NCBI GenBank assembly: GCA_937968015.1
Contig: CALBSO010000146.1
Span: forward strand, 1-64,000
Direction: 5' to 3'
Source of the DNA: an uncultured Thermomicrobia bacterium
GTDB taxonomy: Bacteria; Chloroflexota; Chloroflexia; Thermomicrobiales; JALYUS01
Length of the DNA stretch: 64,000 nt
Both the position numbers and the translations under genes were made by a program. Below the pieces are notes generated by a model that searched no databases, was not told the origin of the DNA, and saw only the letters and a program-made list of their open reading frames with translations. Every line of letters starts with the position of its first letter. Within the stretch, counting starts at the first letter, position 1. Below are positions 44,227 to 52,473 of this stretch, one piece after another.

Positions 44227-44463
44227 TCACGCGTAGAGCGGAATCTTATGCTCTTCCAATACGCGGATGATGACGTCCCGCTGGGGAAGATCATCGGTAT
44301 GCACGCCTTCACTGACGCCAAGCAACTCGATACCAATCACCTCACCGTTCGCGGCATAATCAACGCGGCGGTCATCGTCGAGGTCTTTCCCATATGCATA
44401 TGGGAGACCGCTGAAGCGGATATAGATCGCATCTGCCGTTTCACTATGCTCGAATTGAACCAT
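44227..44463 (-). CDS. DUF2283 family small protein
   Basis: A 78-residue protein with the DUF2283 pattern: DAIYIRFSGLPYAYGKDLDDDRRVDYAANGEVIGIELLGVS. The domain is short and beta-rich with unknown function, and is often found next to a DUF4258 gene. Here the DUF4258 gene lies 10 bases upstream on the same strand. GAGGAGA precedes the ATG. The pair resembles toxin-antitoxin modules in size and spacing, with this protein as the likely partner or antitoxin. That role is inference. Confidence 0.82.
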   Translation of the reverse strand: MVQFEHSETADAIYIRFSGLPYAYGKDLDDDRRVDYAANGEVIGIELLGVSEGVHTDDLPQRDVIIRVLEEHKIPLYA

Positions 44464-44473
44464 GCTTTTCTCC

Positions 44474-44701
44474 TCAATCGGCTGCCGTGATTATGTACAG
44501 TGTACCATCCGGCAGTTTCGTGAATACGACTTTGATAAATCGTCCATTCGGATGCGCGGTTTGCATCGTGCGCCCGCGATGGCCCGGTCGCGTGATTTCG
44601 GAATTCGTCAGTACCGCTTCGACTTCCGCTTCGGAAATCCCGCGCTCTCGCATGCGTTTTCGCGCATGGGGGTCATCGTGGAGTCGCATCTCTTGCCCCA
44701 T
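44474..44701 (-). CDS. DUF4258 family small protein (toxin-like)
   Basis: About 75 residues with the DUF4258 signature: HARKRMRERGISEAEVEAVL near the N-terminus and RFIKVVFTKLPDGTLYIITA at the end. The fold is related to RelE/BrnT-like small toxins, so RNase activity is possible. The ATG at 44701 is preceded by GGGAGTGGAG; ATGs at 44689 and 44761 are alternatives. It is the first gene of a two-gene unit with DUF2283 and is divergent from the chromate transporter gene. Confidence 0.78.
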   Translation of the reverse strand: MGQEMRLHDDPHARKRMRERGISEAEVEAVLTNSEITRPGHRGRTMQTAHPNGRFIKVVFTKLPDGTLYIITAAD

Positions 44702-44815
44702 CTCCACTCCCGTCCGTTCATTCGCGTCGTCGCAAAACATCTCCTCATTCGCAAGGAGCATATCATCGTTCGTTTCCTCGCGCGGTGGATTCGCGGGTAT
44801 ACTCAATGCGTCAGC

Positions 44816-46054
44816 ATGGCCATGAAGGAGGGGGCGTTGTCCACGACCGAACCCGCGCATGAGACGGCACCGGCCACTCCCCAGGAAGGCATGACGGCGC
44901 AATCGCCGGGCGGGCTCCGAGAGGTTGCGGGGCTGATGTTCCGGCTCGGGTGGACGGCGTTCGGTGGGCCGGCGGCGCATATCGCGATGCTGCGCGGCGA
45001 GGTCGTCAAACGGCGGCGATGGATGACGGAGCAGCGGTTTCTCGACATGATCGGCGCGGCGAACCTCGTGCCCGGCCCGACCTCGACGCAGACGGTGATG
45101 CACTCCGGCTATGCCCGCGCGGGCTGGCCGGGCTTATTCGTCGGCGGGACACTCTTCATCCTGCCCGCCGCCTTCCTTGTCCTCGTCTTCGCGTGGCTCT
45201 ATGTGCGGTACGGCACGACGACGGGCGGCGTCTGGCTCCTCTACGGTATCAAGCCGGTGATTATCGCGGTCGTCGTGCAGGCGCTCTGGGGGCTGGGGCG
45301 GACGGCGGTAAGGAACGTCCTGCTCGGTGCGTTCGGCGTCGCCGTCTTTGCGGGCTATCTGCTCGGCGTGAATGTCATTCTGCTTCTTTTCGGCGCGGCG
45401 ATCCTGGTGATGCTGGTCGAAAACGCACGGCGCATCGGGACGCTGCGGCGGGCAGCACACGCCGTCGCGCCCCTGCCCGCGCTGAAGACGGCGGCGCTCT
45501 TCGGCGTCGCGGCGGGCGCGACGGTGGCGTACAGCCCGCTGCGGCTCTTTCTCACCTTCCTGAAGATCGGCTCCGTCCTCTACGGCTCCGGCTATGTCCT
45601 CCTTGCTTTTCTGCGCAACGATTTCGTCAATCATCTCGGCTGGCTGACGAATCAGCAACTGCTCGACGCCGTCGCGGTCGGGCAATTCACACCGGGGCCG
45701 GTCTTCACGACAGCGACCTTCGTCGGCTACCTCGTCGGCGGGTTTTGGGGCGCGGTCATCGCCACGCTCGGCATCTTCCTGCCCGCCTTCGTCTTCGTCG
45801 CGCTCTCCGTGCCGGTGCTCCCCTATCTCCGAAAATCACCGTGGACCGCCGCCGCATTGGACGGCGTCAATGTCGCGGCGGTCGGGCTGATGGCGGGCGT
45901 CGCATGGGAACTCGGGCGCGCGGCGGTCGTGGATTGGTTCACGGCGCTCCTGGCGATCGTCACGGCGGTCGTGCTGATTCGCTTCCGCGTCAATTCGGTC
46001 TGGCTCGTCATCGGCGGCGGGGTGGCAGGGATTCTCTCTCATCTGCTGACGTAG
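44816..46054 (+). CDS. chrA: Chromate transporter ChrA (two-domain), copy 1
   Basis: A membrane transporter of about 412 residues with two homologous CHR halves, each carrying the LGxxxFGGP-like element (LGWTAFGGPAAH) and a VPGPTSTQ or TPGPVFTT loop. It exports chromate, or may carry related oxyanions. A hydrophilic N-terminal tail precedes the first helix. The start is uncertain among ATG 44816, ATG 44822 and a TTG at 44837 with AAGGAGGGGG just before it. It stands apart from the main chromate group by the dienelactone hydrolase gene. Confidence 0.88.
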   Translation: MAMKEGALSTTEPAHETAPATPQEGMTAQSPGGLREVAGLMFRLGWTAFGGPAAHIAMLRGEVVKRRRWMTEQRFLDMIGAANLVPGPTSTQTVMHSGYARAGWPGLFVGGTLFILPAAFLVLVFAWLYVRYGTTTGGVWLLYGIKPVIIAVVVQALWGLGRTAVRNVLLGAFGVAVFAGYLLGVNVILLLFGAAILVMLVENARRIGTLRRAAHAVAPLPALKTAALFGVAAGATVAYSPLRLFLTFLKIGSVLYGSGYVLLAFLRNDFVNHLGWLTNQQLLDAVAVGQFTPGPVFTTATFVGYLVGGFWGAVIATLGIFLPAFVFVALSVPVLPYLRKSPWTAAALDGVNVAAVGLMAGVAWELGRAAVVDWFTALLAIVTAVVLIRFRVNSVWLVIGGGVAGILSHLLT

Positions 46055-46172
46055 CGAGGCAGCCGTCGGCCGGCAGAAAGGCGACACAGGCCGGAAGTGG
46101 TGCGAACAAACTATCTCATTCATACCCGGCGTAGTACGATATGATGCATCAACCTCACCACTTCATTCTGAC

Positions 46173-46203
46173 GACTGATGACCGACGACCGACGACCGAC
46201 GAC
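46173..46203 (+). repeat. Heptamer tandem repeat, GACCGAC
   Basis: GACTGAT is followed by three exact copies of GACCGAC and part of a fourth. It lies just upstream of the ribosome site of the dienelactone hydrolase gene. It matches the 7-base period of repeats seen after other genes. Confidence 0.7.
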
Positions 46204-46221
46204 AATCTAAGGAGTGTACAG

Positions 46222-46920
46222 ATGGCCGCATCGGACATTCGCACTGAGAGTGTTTCCTTCGCCTCGAACGGTGACACAGCGAGCGGCTATCTCGCCCGGC
46301 CGATAGGCGGCGGGCCGTTCCCGGCGATTGTCGTCATTCAGGAGTGGTGGGGGCTGGACGCGCATATCGAGGACCTCGCCGAGCGGTTTGCGCGGGAGGG
46401 GTTCGTCGCCCTCGCGCCCGATCTCTACCACGGGCAGGTCGCGACGGAACCGGATGACGCACGCAAACTGGTGATGGCAATGAACGGGCCAATCGCCCTG
46501 CGCGAGATCGCCAGCGCGATTGGCTACCTCAGCGATCTGCCGGAAGTCGAGCCGAAATCTGTCGGGGTGATCGGTTTCTGCATGGGTGGTCGGCTGACAC
46601 TCGCCGCCGCTTCCACGGGCGATGAACGGATCGGCGCGGCGGTAGCATTCTACGGCGGCGTGCAGCCGACACCGGAGTTTGTCAGCGGCATCAAGGCGCC
46701 GGTGCTCGCCGTCTATGGCGAAGAAGACGCCGGTATCCCGCCGGAGCAGTACAACGGCCTCGCGGCGGAGATGGACCGGCAGGAGAAGACCTTCGACATG
46801 GTCGTGTATCCCGGCGCGGGCCATGCCTTCCTGAACGATATGCGCCCCGCCTACAACGCCACCGCCGCCGCGGACGCCTGGGTGCGCGCCGTGCAGTGGT
46901 TCCATGCCTATCTGGCGTAA
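46222..46920 (+). CDS. Dienelactone hydrolase family protein
   Basis: A 232-residue alpha/beta hydrolase. The nucleophile is Cys in GFCMGG, as in dienelactone hydrolases, with Asp in YGEEDAGIP and His in GAGHAFLND completing the triad. QEWWGLDAHIEDLAERFAREG is the family's early segment. Cytoplasmic, possibly in aromatic ring breakdown, although no other ring-cleavage genes are present. TAAGGAG precedes the ATG at 46222. A terminator follows 31 bases after the stop. Confidence 0.9.
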   Translation: MAASDIRTESVSFASNGDTASGYLARPIGGGPFPAIVVIQEWWGLDAHIEDLAERFAREGFVALAPDLYHGQVATEPDDARKLVMAMNGPIALREIASAIGYLSDLPEVEPKSVGVIGFCMGGRLTLAAASTGDERIGAAVAFYGGVQPTPEFVSGIKAPVLAVYGEEDAGIPPEQYNGLAAEMDRQEKTFDMVVYPGAGHAFLNDMRPAYNATAAADAWVRAVQWFHAYLA

Positions 46921-46951
46921 TCCCACGCATTCCATCCCCAACATTCCATGC

Positions 46952-46983
46952 AGCGGGCCAACTGAGGCCCGCTCTTCTTTTTC
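46952..46983 (+). terminator. Rho-independent terminator after the dienelactone hydrolase gene
   Basis: AGCGGGCC and GGCCCGCT form an 8-base stem around AACTGA, followed by CTTCTTTTTCC. Confidence 0.88.
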
Positions 46984-47017
46984 CATCGGCCGACCTCTTG
47001 CGTTTCGCATGAGGACA

Positions 47018-47061
47018 CGGTATCCTGTGCGTCTAACACTCGTTAGACGCACAGGATACCG
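47018..47061. promoter_or_regulatory. Perfect 20-base inverted repeat abutting the chrB start
   Basis: Arms 47018-47037 and 47042-47061 are exact complements around the 4-base loop ACTC. The right arm ends three bases before the GTG start of the ChrB N-terminal gene. It may be a palindromic operator for a chromate-responsive regulator or an mRNA hairpin that hides the start region. No ribosome-binding site is visible outside it. Confidence 0.85.
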
Positions 47062-47064
47062 CAT

Positions 47065-47598
47065 GTGAACTGGCTGCTTCTCATCTACAGCGTCCCGGCC
47101 GAACCCTCGCGGAAGCGTGCGGCAATCTGGCGTGAGGTGAAGCGGATCGGCAGCGTCTATTTGCGGGATGGCGTATGCGCGCTACCGGAGCGAGAGGAGA
47201 CGTTCGCGGCTGTGGAGGCAATCGCCGCGAACGTGCGGGAGTTTGAGGGCACGGCGACGATTGTCCGGGGTGCGCAACTCGATGAGCGGAGTGTAAAGGC
47301 GGTCATCGCGCAATCCCGCGCCGCCCGTGCCGCCGAGTACGGTGAGATCATCCGCGATGCGGAGGGATTCCTCGCTCATGTACGACGGGAGACGAAGCAC
47401 CGCGCCTTCACTTTCGCGGAATTGGAGGAACTGGAGGGCGATCTGCAGAAATTGAAGCGATGGAGCGAGCAGGTGCGGGCGCGTGACTACTTCGGCAGCC
47501 CGGAGTCGGGAGCGGTGGATGCGGCGTTCGCCCGGTGCGAAGAGGCACTGGCGGTCTTCCTCGACGAGGCATACCGGAACGACAGAGCGACGGCATGA
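47065..47598 (+). CDS. chrB: ChrB N-terminal domain protein (chromate response)
   Basis: A 177-residue protein matching only the N-terminal half of ChrB: NWLLLIYSVPAEPSRKRAAIWREVKRIGSVYLRDGVCALP. ChrB is a chromate-sensing regulator that controls chrA. The GTG at 47065 is forced by the conserved MNWLLLIYS start. No Shine-Dalgarno is visible because a perfect 20-base inverted repeat ends just before the codon. The stop overlaps the next gene in ATGA, and that gene encodes the missing C-terminal domain, so one ChrB polypeptide has been split into two coupled genes. Confidence 0.85.
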   Translation: MNWLLLIYSVPAEPSRKRAAIWREVKRIGSVYLRDGVCALPEREETFAAVEAIAANVREFEGTATIVRGAQLDERSVKAVIAQSRAARAAEYGEIIRDAEGFLAHVRRETKHRAFTFAELEELEGDLQKLKRWSEQVRARDYFGSPESGAVDAAFARCEEALAVFLDEAYRNDRATA

Positions 47599-48098
47599 GA
47601 TGGATCACGCGCCGCAACCTCCACATTGACCGCACGGCCTGCCCCTGGCTGATTCGCACGCGCATTGATCTGGAAGCGACGTTCCTCTTCGTCGCGCCCG
47701 ACAGCGATCCCGCCGCGCTCGACGGTCATACGTTCGACATGCGCGGCGCGGAATATACCCACGCGGACGGGAAATGCACCTTCGAGGCGATGCTCGAACG
47801 GCACGGACTGAACGACGATCCGGCACTCGTGGAGATGGGTCAGATTATCCGCGACGCGGACGTGCCGCCGAGCCGCACGCGCCGCCCCGAATCGGCCGGG
47901 CTGGATGCGCTCATTCGCGGCTTCCAGATCGCCGTGCCGGACGATGACGAGAAACTGCGGCTGACCGCGCCACTCTACGACGCCCTCTATGCCTACTGCC
48001 AAGCCAAACTCGCCGCGCAGACGCCGCGGCATGGGACGCCGCGCCCCCGCCTGCGCTATACCAAGCGCGTTGCGGTACATCTGGACGAGGATGTCTGA
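47595..48098 (+). CDS. chrB: ChrB C-terminal domain protein, copy 1
   Basis: A 167-residue protein equal to the C-terminal half of ChrB. RWITRRNLHIDRTACPWLIRTRID contains the conserved Cys, and the middle GKCTFEAMLERHGLND carries another Cys and His that could bind metal or chromate. Its ATG overlaps the stop of the N-terminal half gene by four bases. A paralogue sits at 50161. The first gene of a row of at least four more same-strand genes. Confidence 0.85.
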   Translation: MRWITRRNLHIDRTACPWLIRTRIDLEATFLFVAPDSDPAALDGHTFDMRGAEYTHADGKCTFEAMLERHGLNDDPALVEMGQIIRDADVPPSRTRRPESAGLDALIRGFQIAVPDDDEKLRLTAPLYDALYAYCQAKLAAQTPRHGTPRPRLRYTKRVAVHLDEDV

Positions 48099-48112
48099 AA
48101 GGGGGAATCCTT

Positions 48113-48475
48113 ATGTTCGCCGTGCGGGACATCGTGGTCTTCAGCGTCATCGTCAGCTTGCTCGCGTCGGGGATGCTCGCAATCTGGCCGTGGACGCGCC
48201 GCGACGGTCGGTTCGCCGTCGCCGGGATCGCGGCGATGCTTGGGATGATGACGTGGAACTTCGTCCTCCATTTCTCCAATACCGCGAGCCTTAATGTGGA
48301 CGCGCCGGTTATCGGGCTCAGTTGGCAGGATGTGGGCACCGGTGTCTGGGCATGCACCGCGACAGCATTGGCATTGGGGCTGATTGCCGCGCGGGACGAA
48401 CCAGCCAGACGGGTAGCCGGAGCAGCGGGGATTGCCGGGCTTGTCGCAATGGTTTTCGATATCTTTGTGCTGTAA
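48113..48475 (+). CDS. Small membrane protein in the chromate cluster
   Basis: A 120-residue protein with about four hydrophobic segments (near 5-25, 35-55, 68-90, 98-118). LHFSNTASLNVDAPVIGLSWQDVGTG forms the main polar loop. I do not recognise a named family. AAAGGGGGAATCC lies before the ATG. Its position between chrB and chrA makes a role in oxyanion stress plausible, but this is guilt by association. Confidence 0.7.
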   Translation: MFAVRDIVVFSVIVSLLASGMLAIWPWTRRDGRFAVAGIAAMLGMMTWNFVLHFSNTASLNVDAPVIGLSWQDVGTGVWACTATALALGLIAARDEPARRVAGAAGIAGLVAMVFDIFVL

Positions 48476-48495
48476 GGGGGAGGGATTTACCAACG

Positions 48496-48893
48496 ATGGA
48501 AGCGAACACCGGCATCCTCTTCGTCTGCCCGCACGGCGCGGCAAAGAGTGTCATCGCGGTGGCGTATTTCCGGCAGCAGGCCGCGAAGGGCTGCCTGCTG
48601 CCGCCTCAGCGGGAACGGAGCCGGAGGATCATGTTCCCGCGCCGGTTGTCGCGATGCTGCGGGCCGAGGGTATTGACGTTTCGGAATACCGGCCCCGCCA
48701 TGTCACGCGCGAAGAACTCGCTGCCGCCAGTCATATCGTGTCGCTCGGCGGTGATTTGGACGGCCTACCCCCACCGGGTAAGGCTGTCGAGCGATGGGAC
48801 GACATCCCGCCGGTCAGCGAGGATATCGAGGTTGCCCGGACGGTCATCCGCTCCCGCGTCATCGGATTGCTCGACGAAATAGAACGTCGCTGA
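48496..48893 (+). pseudogene. Frameshifted low-molecular-weight phosphatase/arsenate-reductase-like gene
   Basis: The first 32 codons from the ATG at 48496 give MEANTGILFVCPHGAAKSV, the P-loop of an LMW phosphatase relative (C-P-H-G-A-A-K-S instead of C-x5-R). At the GGG run 48588-48590 the frame breaks. The rest continues one frame over: LPAAASAGTEPEDHVPAPVV, then IVSLGGDLDGLP and ERWDDIPPVSED, to the stop at 48893. One extra G restores a 132-residue protein. It may be a sequencing error in a G-run, a real pseudogene or programmed slippage. It sits directly before chrA copy 2. Confidence 0.8.
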
Positions 48894-48941
48894 CACCCGG
48901 TCGGCGCGATGAATCGTTCCACGATGAGATGAGAAAGCGAC

Positions 48942-50135
48942 ATGGCGGTCAAAACAACGGATACCTCCGTCTTGCAGGCGAACACGAACGCCAGTGTCAG
49001 GCTCCGGCCGCTGATTGCCTACTTTCTACGGCTCGGCACGGTGGGATTCGGTGGACCTGTTGCGCTCGTGGGATACATGCATCGCGACCTCGTCGCCGTG
49101 CGAAAATGGGTGAGCGAGGACGACTACAAACTCGCCCTAGCGCTCGCGCAACTGATGCCGGGGCCACTGGCGGCCCAGTTCGCGATTGCGCTCGGTTATA
49201 TACTTCGCGGCGTCATCGGCGCGACGGTTGTCGGTTTGGCGTTCGTCCTCCCTTCCTTCTTCATGGTCGTTGGCATTTCGATCCTCTATGTCGCCTACGG
49301 CGGCCTCTGGTGGATGCAGGCGCTCTTCTATGGGATCGGCGCGGCGGTCGTTGCCATCATCGTCATCGCGGCGTACAAACTGGCGCGGGGCACGATCAAG
49401 CGCGACCCCCTGCTCTGGGCGATCTTCACCATCCTGATGATCGTGACCGTCGTCACCCAGGCGGAGCTGGCGATTCTTTTTATCCTCGCGGGCGTGATCG
49501 TCGTCGGCGTCAGGGCTTTCCCGGAACGGCTGAAGCGGCGACTTGGCCTGCTTAATCTCGCTCCGTTGCCCGTCATGTCGCTCGGCGCGGTGACGACCGG
49601 GCGCGGCGGTGGGAGGCTCCTCGCACTCCTTCTCTTCTTCATCAAGGCGGGAGCGTTCGTCTTCGGCAGCGGTTTGGCGGTGGTGCCCTTCCTGTACGAA
49701 GGGGTCGTCCAGCAGCACGGATGGCTCAACGAACAGCAGTTTCGTGATGCGGTCGCCGTCGCAATGATTACCCCCGGCCCGGTTGTTATCACGGTCGCGT
49801 TCATCGGCTATCTCGTGGCCGGTTTTGCAGGTGCGTCCGTCGCAGCGGCGGGCATCTTCCTTCCGGTGTATTTCCTCACGATCATCCCGATGCCGTGGTT
49901 CAGGCGACACCGGGACAACGCCCAATTGAAGGCATTCGTGGCGGGCGCGACCGCCGCAGCCGTCGGTGCCATTGCCGGAGCGGTGATCGTGATCGGCAGG
50001 CGGGCGATCATTGATCTCCCCACCACATTGATCGCGCTCATCAGTTTCGGCCTGCTCTGGCGATTCAAACTGTCGGAGCCGGTGCTCGTGGTTGCTTCCG
50101 GTACGATCGGGTTACTCGTGTGGGTCCTCACGTAG
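48942..50135 (+). CDS. chrA: Chromate transporter ChrA (two-domain), copy 2
   Basis: A 397-residue ChrA with two CHR halves. LRLGTVGFGGPVALVGYMHRDL is the first signature and AFVFGSGLAVVPFLYEGVVQQHGW the second; MPGPLAAQ and TPGPVVIT are the paired loops. About ten hydrophobic helices. It differs clearly from copy 1 (44816), so the two are not recent duplicates. The ATG follows GATGAGATGAGAAAGCGAC. A ChrB-domain gene starts 25 bases after its stop, giving a chrA-chrB unit. Confidence 0.9.
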   Translation: MAVKTTDTSVLQANTNASVRLRPLIAYFLRLGTVGFGGPVALVGYMHRDLVAVRKWVSEDDYKLALALAQLMPGPLAAQFAIALGYILRGVIGATVVGLAFVLPSFFMVVGISILYVAYGGLWWMQALFYGIGAAVVAIIVIAAYKLARGTIKRDPLLWAIFTILMIVTVVTQAELAILFILAGVIVVGVRAFPERLKRRLGLLNLAPLPVMSLGAVTTGRGGGRLLALLLFFIKAGAFVFGSGLAVVPFLYEGVVQQHGWLNEQQFRDAVAVAMITPGPVVITVAFIGYLVAGFAGASVAAAGIFLPVYFLTIIPMPWFRRHRDNAQLKAFVAGATAAAVGAIAGAVIVIGRRAIIDLPTTLIALISFGLLWRFKLSEPVLVVASGTIGLLVWVLT

Positions 50136-50160
50136 TCGTTATAGAGGAAGGAACAACGGA

Positions 50161-50613
50161 ATGAAGTGGGTCACGCGTGCCAATGTGAAGGTAGATCGGG
50201 TTGCATGCCCCTGGTTGATTCGCACATTCGTAGATCCGGAGGCGGAATTCATCTTCGTCCCGCCGGATCAGATCGCCACCGTGGCACGGGAACAGGGCGC
50301 GATCCCGTATAACGCGTCTGGCGTCGAACTCGGCCATCACGGCCCAGAATGCTCGTTTGACGCGATCCTGAAGAAGTACGACCTCACCGACCCCGCGTTG
50401 CGGCAACTCACGCTGATCGTGCGCGGCGCGGACACCGATGCGAAGGACCTAACGCCCGAATCGCGCGGCTTGGAGGCCGTCGCCGAAGGGTTCCGGCGGA
50501 TGGCACAATACGGCGGCTACGACGACCACGAGACGAACCGGCGCGAGTGGATCATCTACGACGCACTCTACCTTTTCTGCGGCGGCGATGCGACCCGCCT
50601 CCAGCGGCAATAA
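50161..50613 (+). CDS. ChrB C-terminal domain protein, copy 2
   Basis: A 150-residue paralogue of the protein at 47595. KWVTRANVKVDRVACPWLIRTFVD keeps the conserved Cys, and HHGPECSFDAILKKYDL carries the His/Cys cluster. Without an N-terminal ChrB half it is a stand-alone domain, found in many genomes beside chrA. It may bind chromate or act as a chromate-linked enzyme. GAGGAAGGAAC precedes the ATG. The MFS gene starts three bases after its stop. Confidence 0.84.
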   Translation: MKWVTRANVKVDRVACPWLIRTFVDPEAEFIFVPPDQIATVAREQGAIPYNASGVELGHHGPECSFDAILKKYDLTDPALRQLTLIVRGADTDAKDLTPESRGLEAVAEGFRRMAQYGGYDDHETNRREWIIYDALYLFCGGDATRLQRQ

Positions 50614-50616
50614 GGG

Positions 50617-51867
50617 ATGATGACACCGGATGTGACACTGCCGGAGCGACGCTGGCGCTTTCTCCCCACTGAGACGACGCACGATGCCGCCGTCTTGATC
50701 GCGTCGCGGGCGGTGCGTGCGTTTGGGGACGGCTTCATCAGCGTGCTCCTGCCCGTCTACCTGACGACCATCGGGTTGAGCAGCCTCCGCATCGGCGCGG
50801 TGACGACGGCGACACTTGTCGGCTCCGCCGCGCTCACGCTGCTCGTCGGGCTGATCGCCTACCGGCTGAAGCGCCAACGGCTGCTCTTCACCGCTGCCAT
50901 ATTGATGATCGCGACCGGACTTGGTTTCGCTTTCGTCCACGCATTCTGGCCGTTGATGATCGTCGCCTTCGTTGGCACGCTGAACCCATCGTCCGGCGAT
51001 GTCAGCGTCTTCCTGCCGCTGGAGCAATCGCTCCTGCCGCAGACCGTCGGAGCGCGAGGCCGCACGGCGCTCTTCGCGCGGTACAGTCTCGTCGCATCGC
51101 TCGTCGGGGCGTGCGGCGCGCTCTGTGCCGGCATACCGGCGTTCATCGCCGCGCATACCGCACTCGGTCTCACGAGGGCGCTCGAAGGGATGTTCCTCGT
51201 CTACGCGCTCCTCGCCCTGATCGCCTTCTTCCTCTATCGCACCCTCTCACCGGCAATCGAACCGGGCGCGCACATCCCGGAAGCGCCCCTGCGTGAATCC
51301 AGAAGGATGGTCTACACGCTCGCCGCGCTCTTCAGCCTCGATTCGTTCGGCGGCGGCTTCGTCGTACAGTCCTTGCTCGCGCTCTGGCTCTTTCAGCGGT
51401 TCCATCTCTCGGTGGCGACGGCGGGGACGATCTTCTTCTGGGCGGGCGTCCTTTCCGCCGGGTCATTCCCGGTCGCCGTCTGGCTCGCGAACCGGATCGG
51501 CCTCGTCAACACGATGGTGTACACGCACCTGCCGTCCAATCTGTTTCTGATCCTCGTCCCGTTCATGCCAAATCTGCCACTGGCGATCATCCTCCTGCTC
51601 GCCCGCAGCGCGCTGTCGCAGATGGACGTGCCGACGCGCAACTCGTATGTGATGGCCGTCGTCACCCCGGCGGAGCGACCGGCGGCGGCGAGCGTCACCT
51701 CCGTGCCGCGCAGCCTCGCCACCGCCGCCAGCCCGCTCCTCTCCGGCTATCTGCTCAGTCTCACTATCTTCGGCTGGCCGCTCATCATCGGCGGCGCGCT
51801 GAAGGGCGTCTACGACGTGCTCCTGCTCGTGATGTTCAAGGCGGTGCGACCACCGGAGGAGGCGTAA
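50617..51867 (+). CDS. MFS transporter in the chromate cluster
   Basis: A 416-residue inner-membrane protein with about 12 hydrophobic helices. FGDGFISVLLPVYL is the first helix and the loop VGLIAYRLKRQRLLF between helices 2 and 3 keeps the basic signature. MDVPTRNSYVMAVVTPAERPAAASV is typical of a multidrug/metal MFS subgroup. It starts three bases after the second chrB-type gene, so it is almost certainly part of that operon and may export a related oxyanion or a product of chromate stress. Substrate unproven. Confidence 0.86.
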   Translation: MMTPDVTLPERRWRFLPTETTHDAAVLIASRAVRAFGDGFISVLLPVYLTTIGLSSLRIGAVTTATLVGSAALTLLVGLIAYRLKRQRLLFTAAILMIATGLGFAFVHAFWPLMIVAFVGTLNPSSGDVSVFLPLEQSLLPQTVGARGRTALFARYSLVASLVGACGALCAGIPAFIAAHTALGLTRALEGMFLVYALLALIAFFLYRTLSPAIEPGAHIPEAPLRESRRMVYTLAALFSLDSFGGGFVVQSLLALWLFQRFHLSVATAGTIFFWAGVLSAGSFPVAVWLANRIGLVNTMVYTHLPSNLFLILVPFMPNLPLAIILLLARSALSQMDVPTRNSYVMAVVTPAERPAAASVTSVPRSLATAASPLLSGYLLSLTIFGWPLIIGGALKGVYDVLLLVMFKAVRPPEEA

Positions 51868-51983
51868 CGATGCGCGACAAGCAACGCGCAGTGCGTTAAG
51901 ATACCGAGTACGAAGATCGCTGCTGCTCTGCGGTACGAGGCAGGCTCCGCAACAGGCTTGGCCTCGTTTGAACTCCGCGCCCT

Positions 51984-52391
51984 CTATCGGGGCGGTGGCA
52001 CCTCGGGATAGGCGTCCGGCTCGACCTGATAGGCGTCCGCGAGGCGGTTCGTGCCATTGAAGACATCCACGACCGCGAGTAGTTCAGAGAACATGCGCGT
52101 ATCCATCCCCAGTTTGATCGCCGCGCCGGTGTGTGAGTTGATGCAGTAGCGGCAGCCGTTTGTCGCGCTCACGGCGATGGCGATCAATTCCTTTGTCAGA
52201 GGGTCGAGCGCGCCCGCCGCCATCGTCTGCTTCAGTTTGCCCCACGTCGCGCTCAGATGCTCCGGGTTGGCGGCGAGCGCGCGCCAGAAGTTCGGCACGA
52301 AATCAATCCCCTTCGTCGCCTTGATATCGTCGTACACCGCGCGGACGAGGCCGGTCGCTTCCTCATCGGGGATCATGCGGACAGTGGTCAT
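51984..52391 (-). CDS. AhpD-like carboxymuconolactone decarboxylase family protein
   Basis: A 135-residue alpha-helical protein. CRYCINSHTGAAIKLG is the AhpD-type Cys-x-x-Cys-x4-His redox site. The family includes peroxidase partners and gamma-carboxymuconolactone decarboxylases; the CxxC favours a thiol-dependent peroxidase role. I chose the ATG at 52391, giving MTTVRMIPDEEATG, because the longer frame start at 52469 adds Cys/Arg-rich residues unlike the family. It is divergent from htrA. Confidence 0.86.
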   Translation of the reverse strand: MTTVRMIPDEEATGLVRAVYDDIKATKGIDFVPNFWRALAANPEHLSATWGKLKQTMAAGALDPLTKELIAIAVSATNGCRYCINSHTGAAIKLGMDTRMFSELLAVVDVFNGTNRLADAYQVEPDAYPEVPPPR

Positions 52392-52473
52392 GGTGATGCA
52401 TTCCTTCCTTCGCAAACGGATGATAGCGGGTGACAGGCTGCAGCCCGCACCATGACAATAACGTATCATCTGC

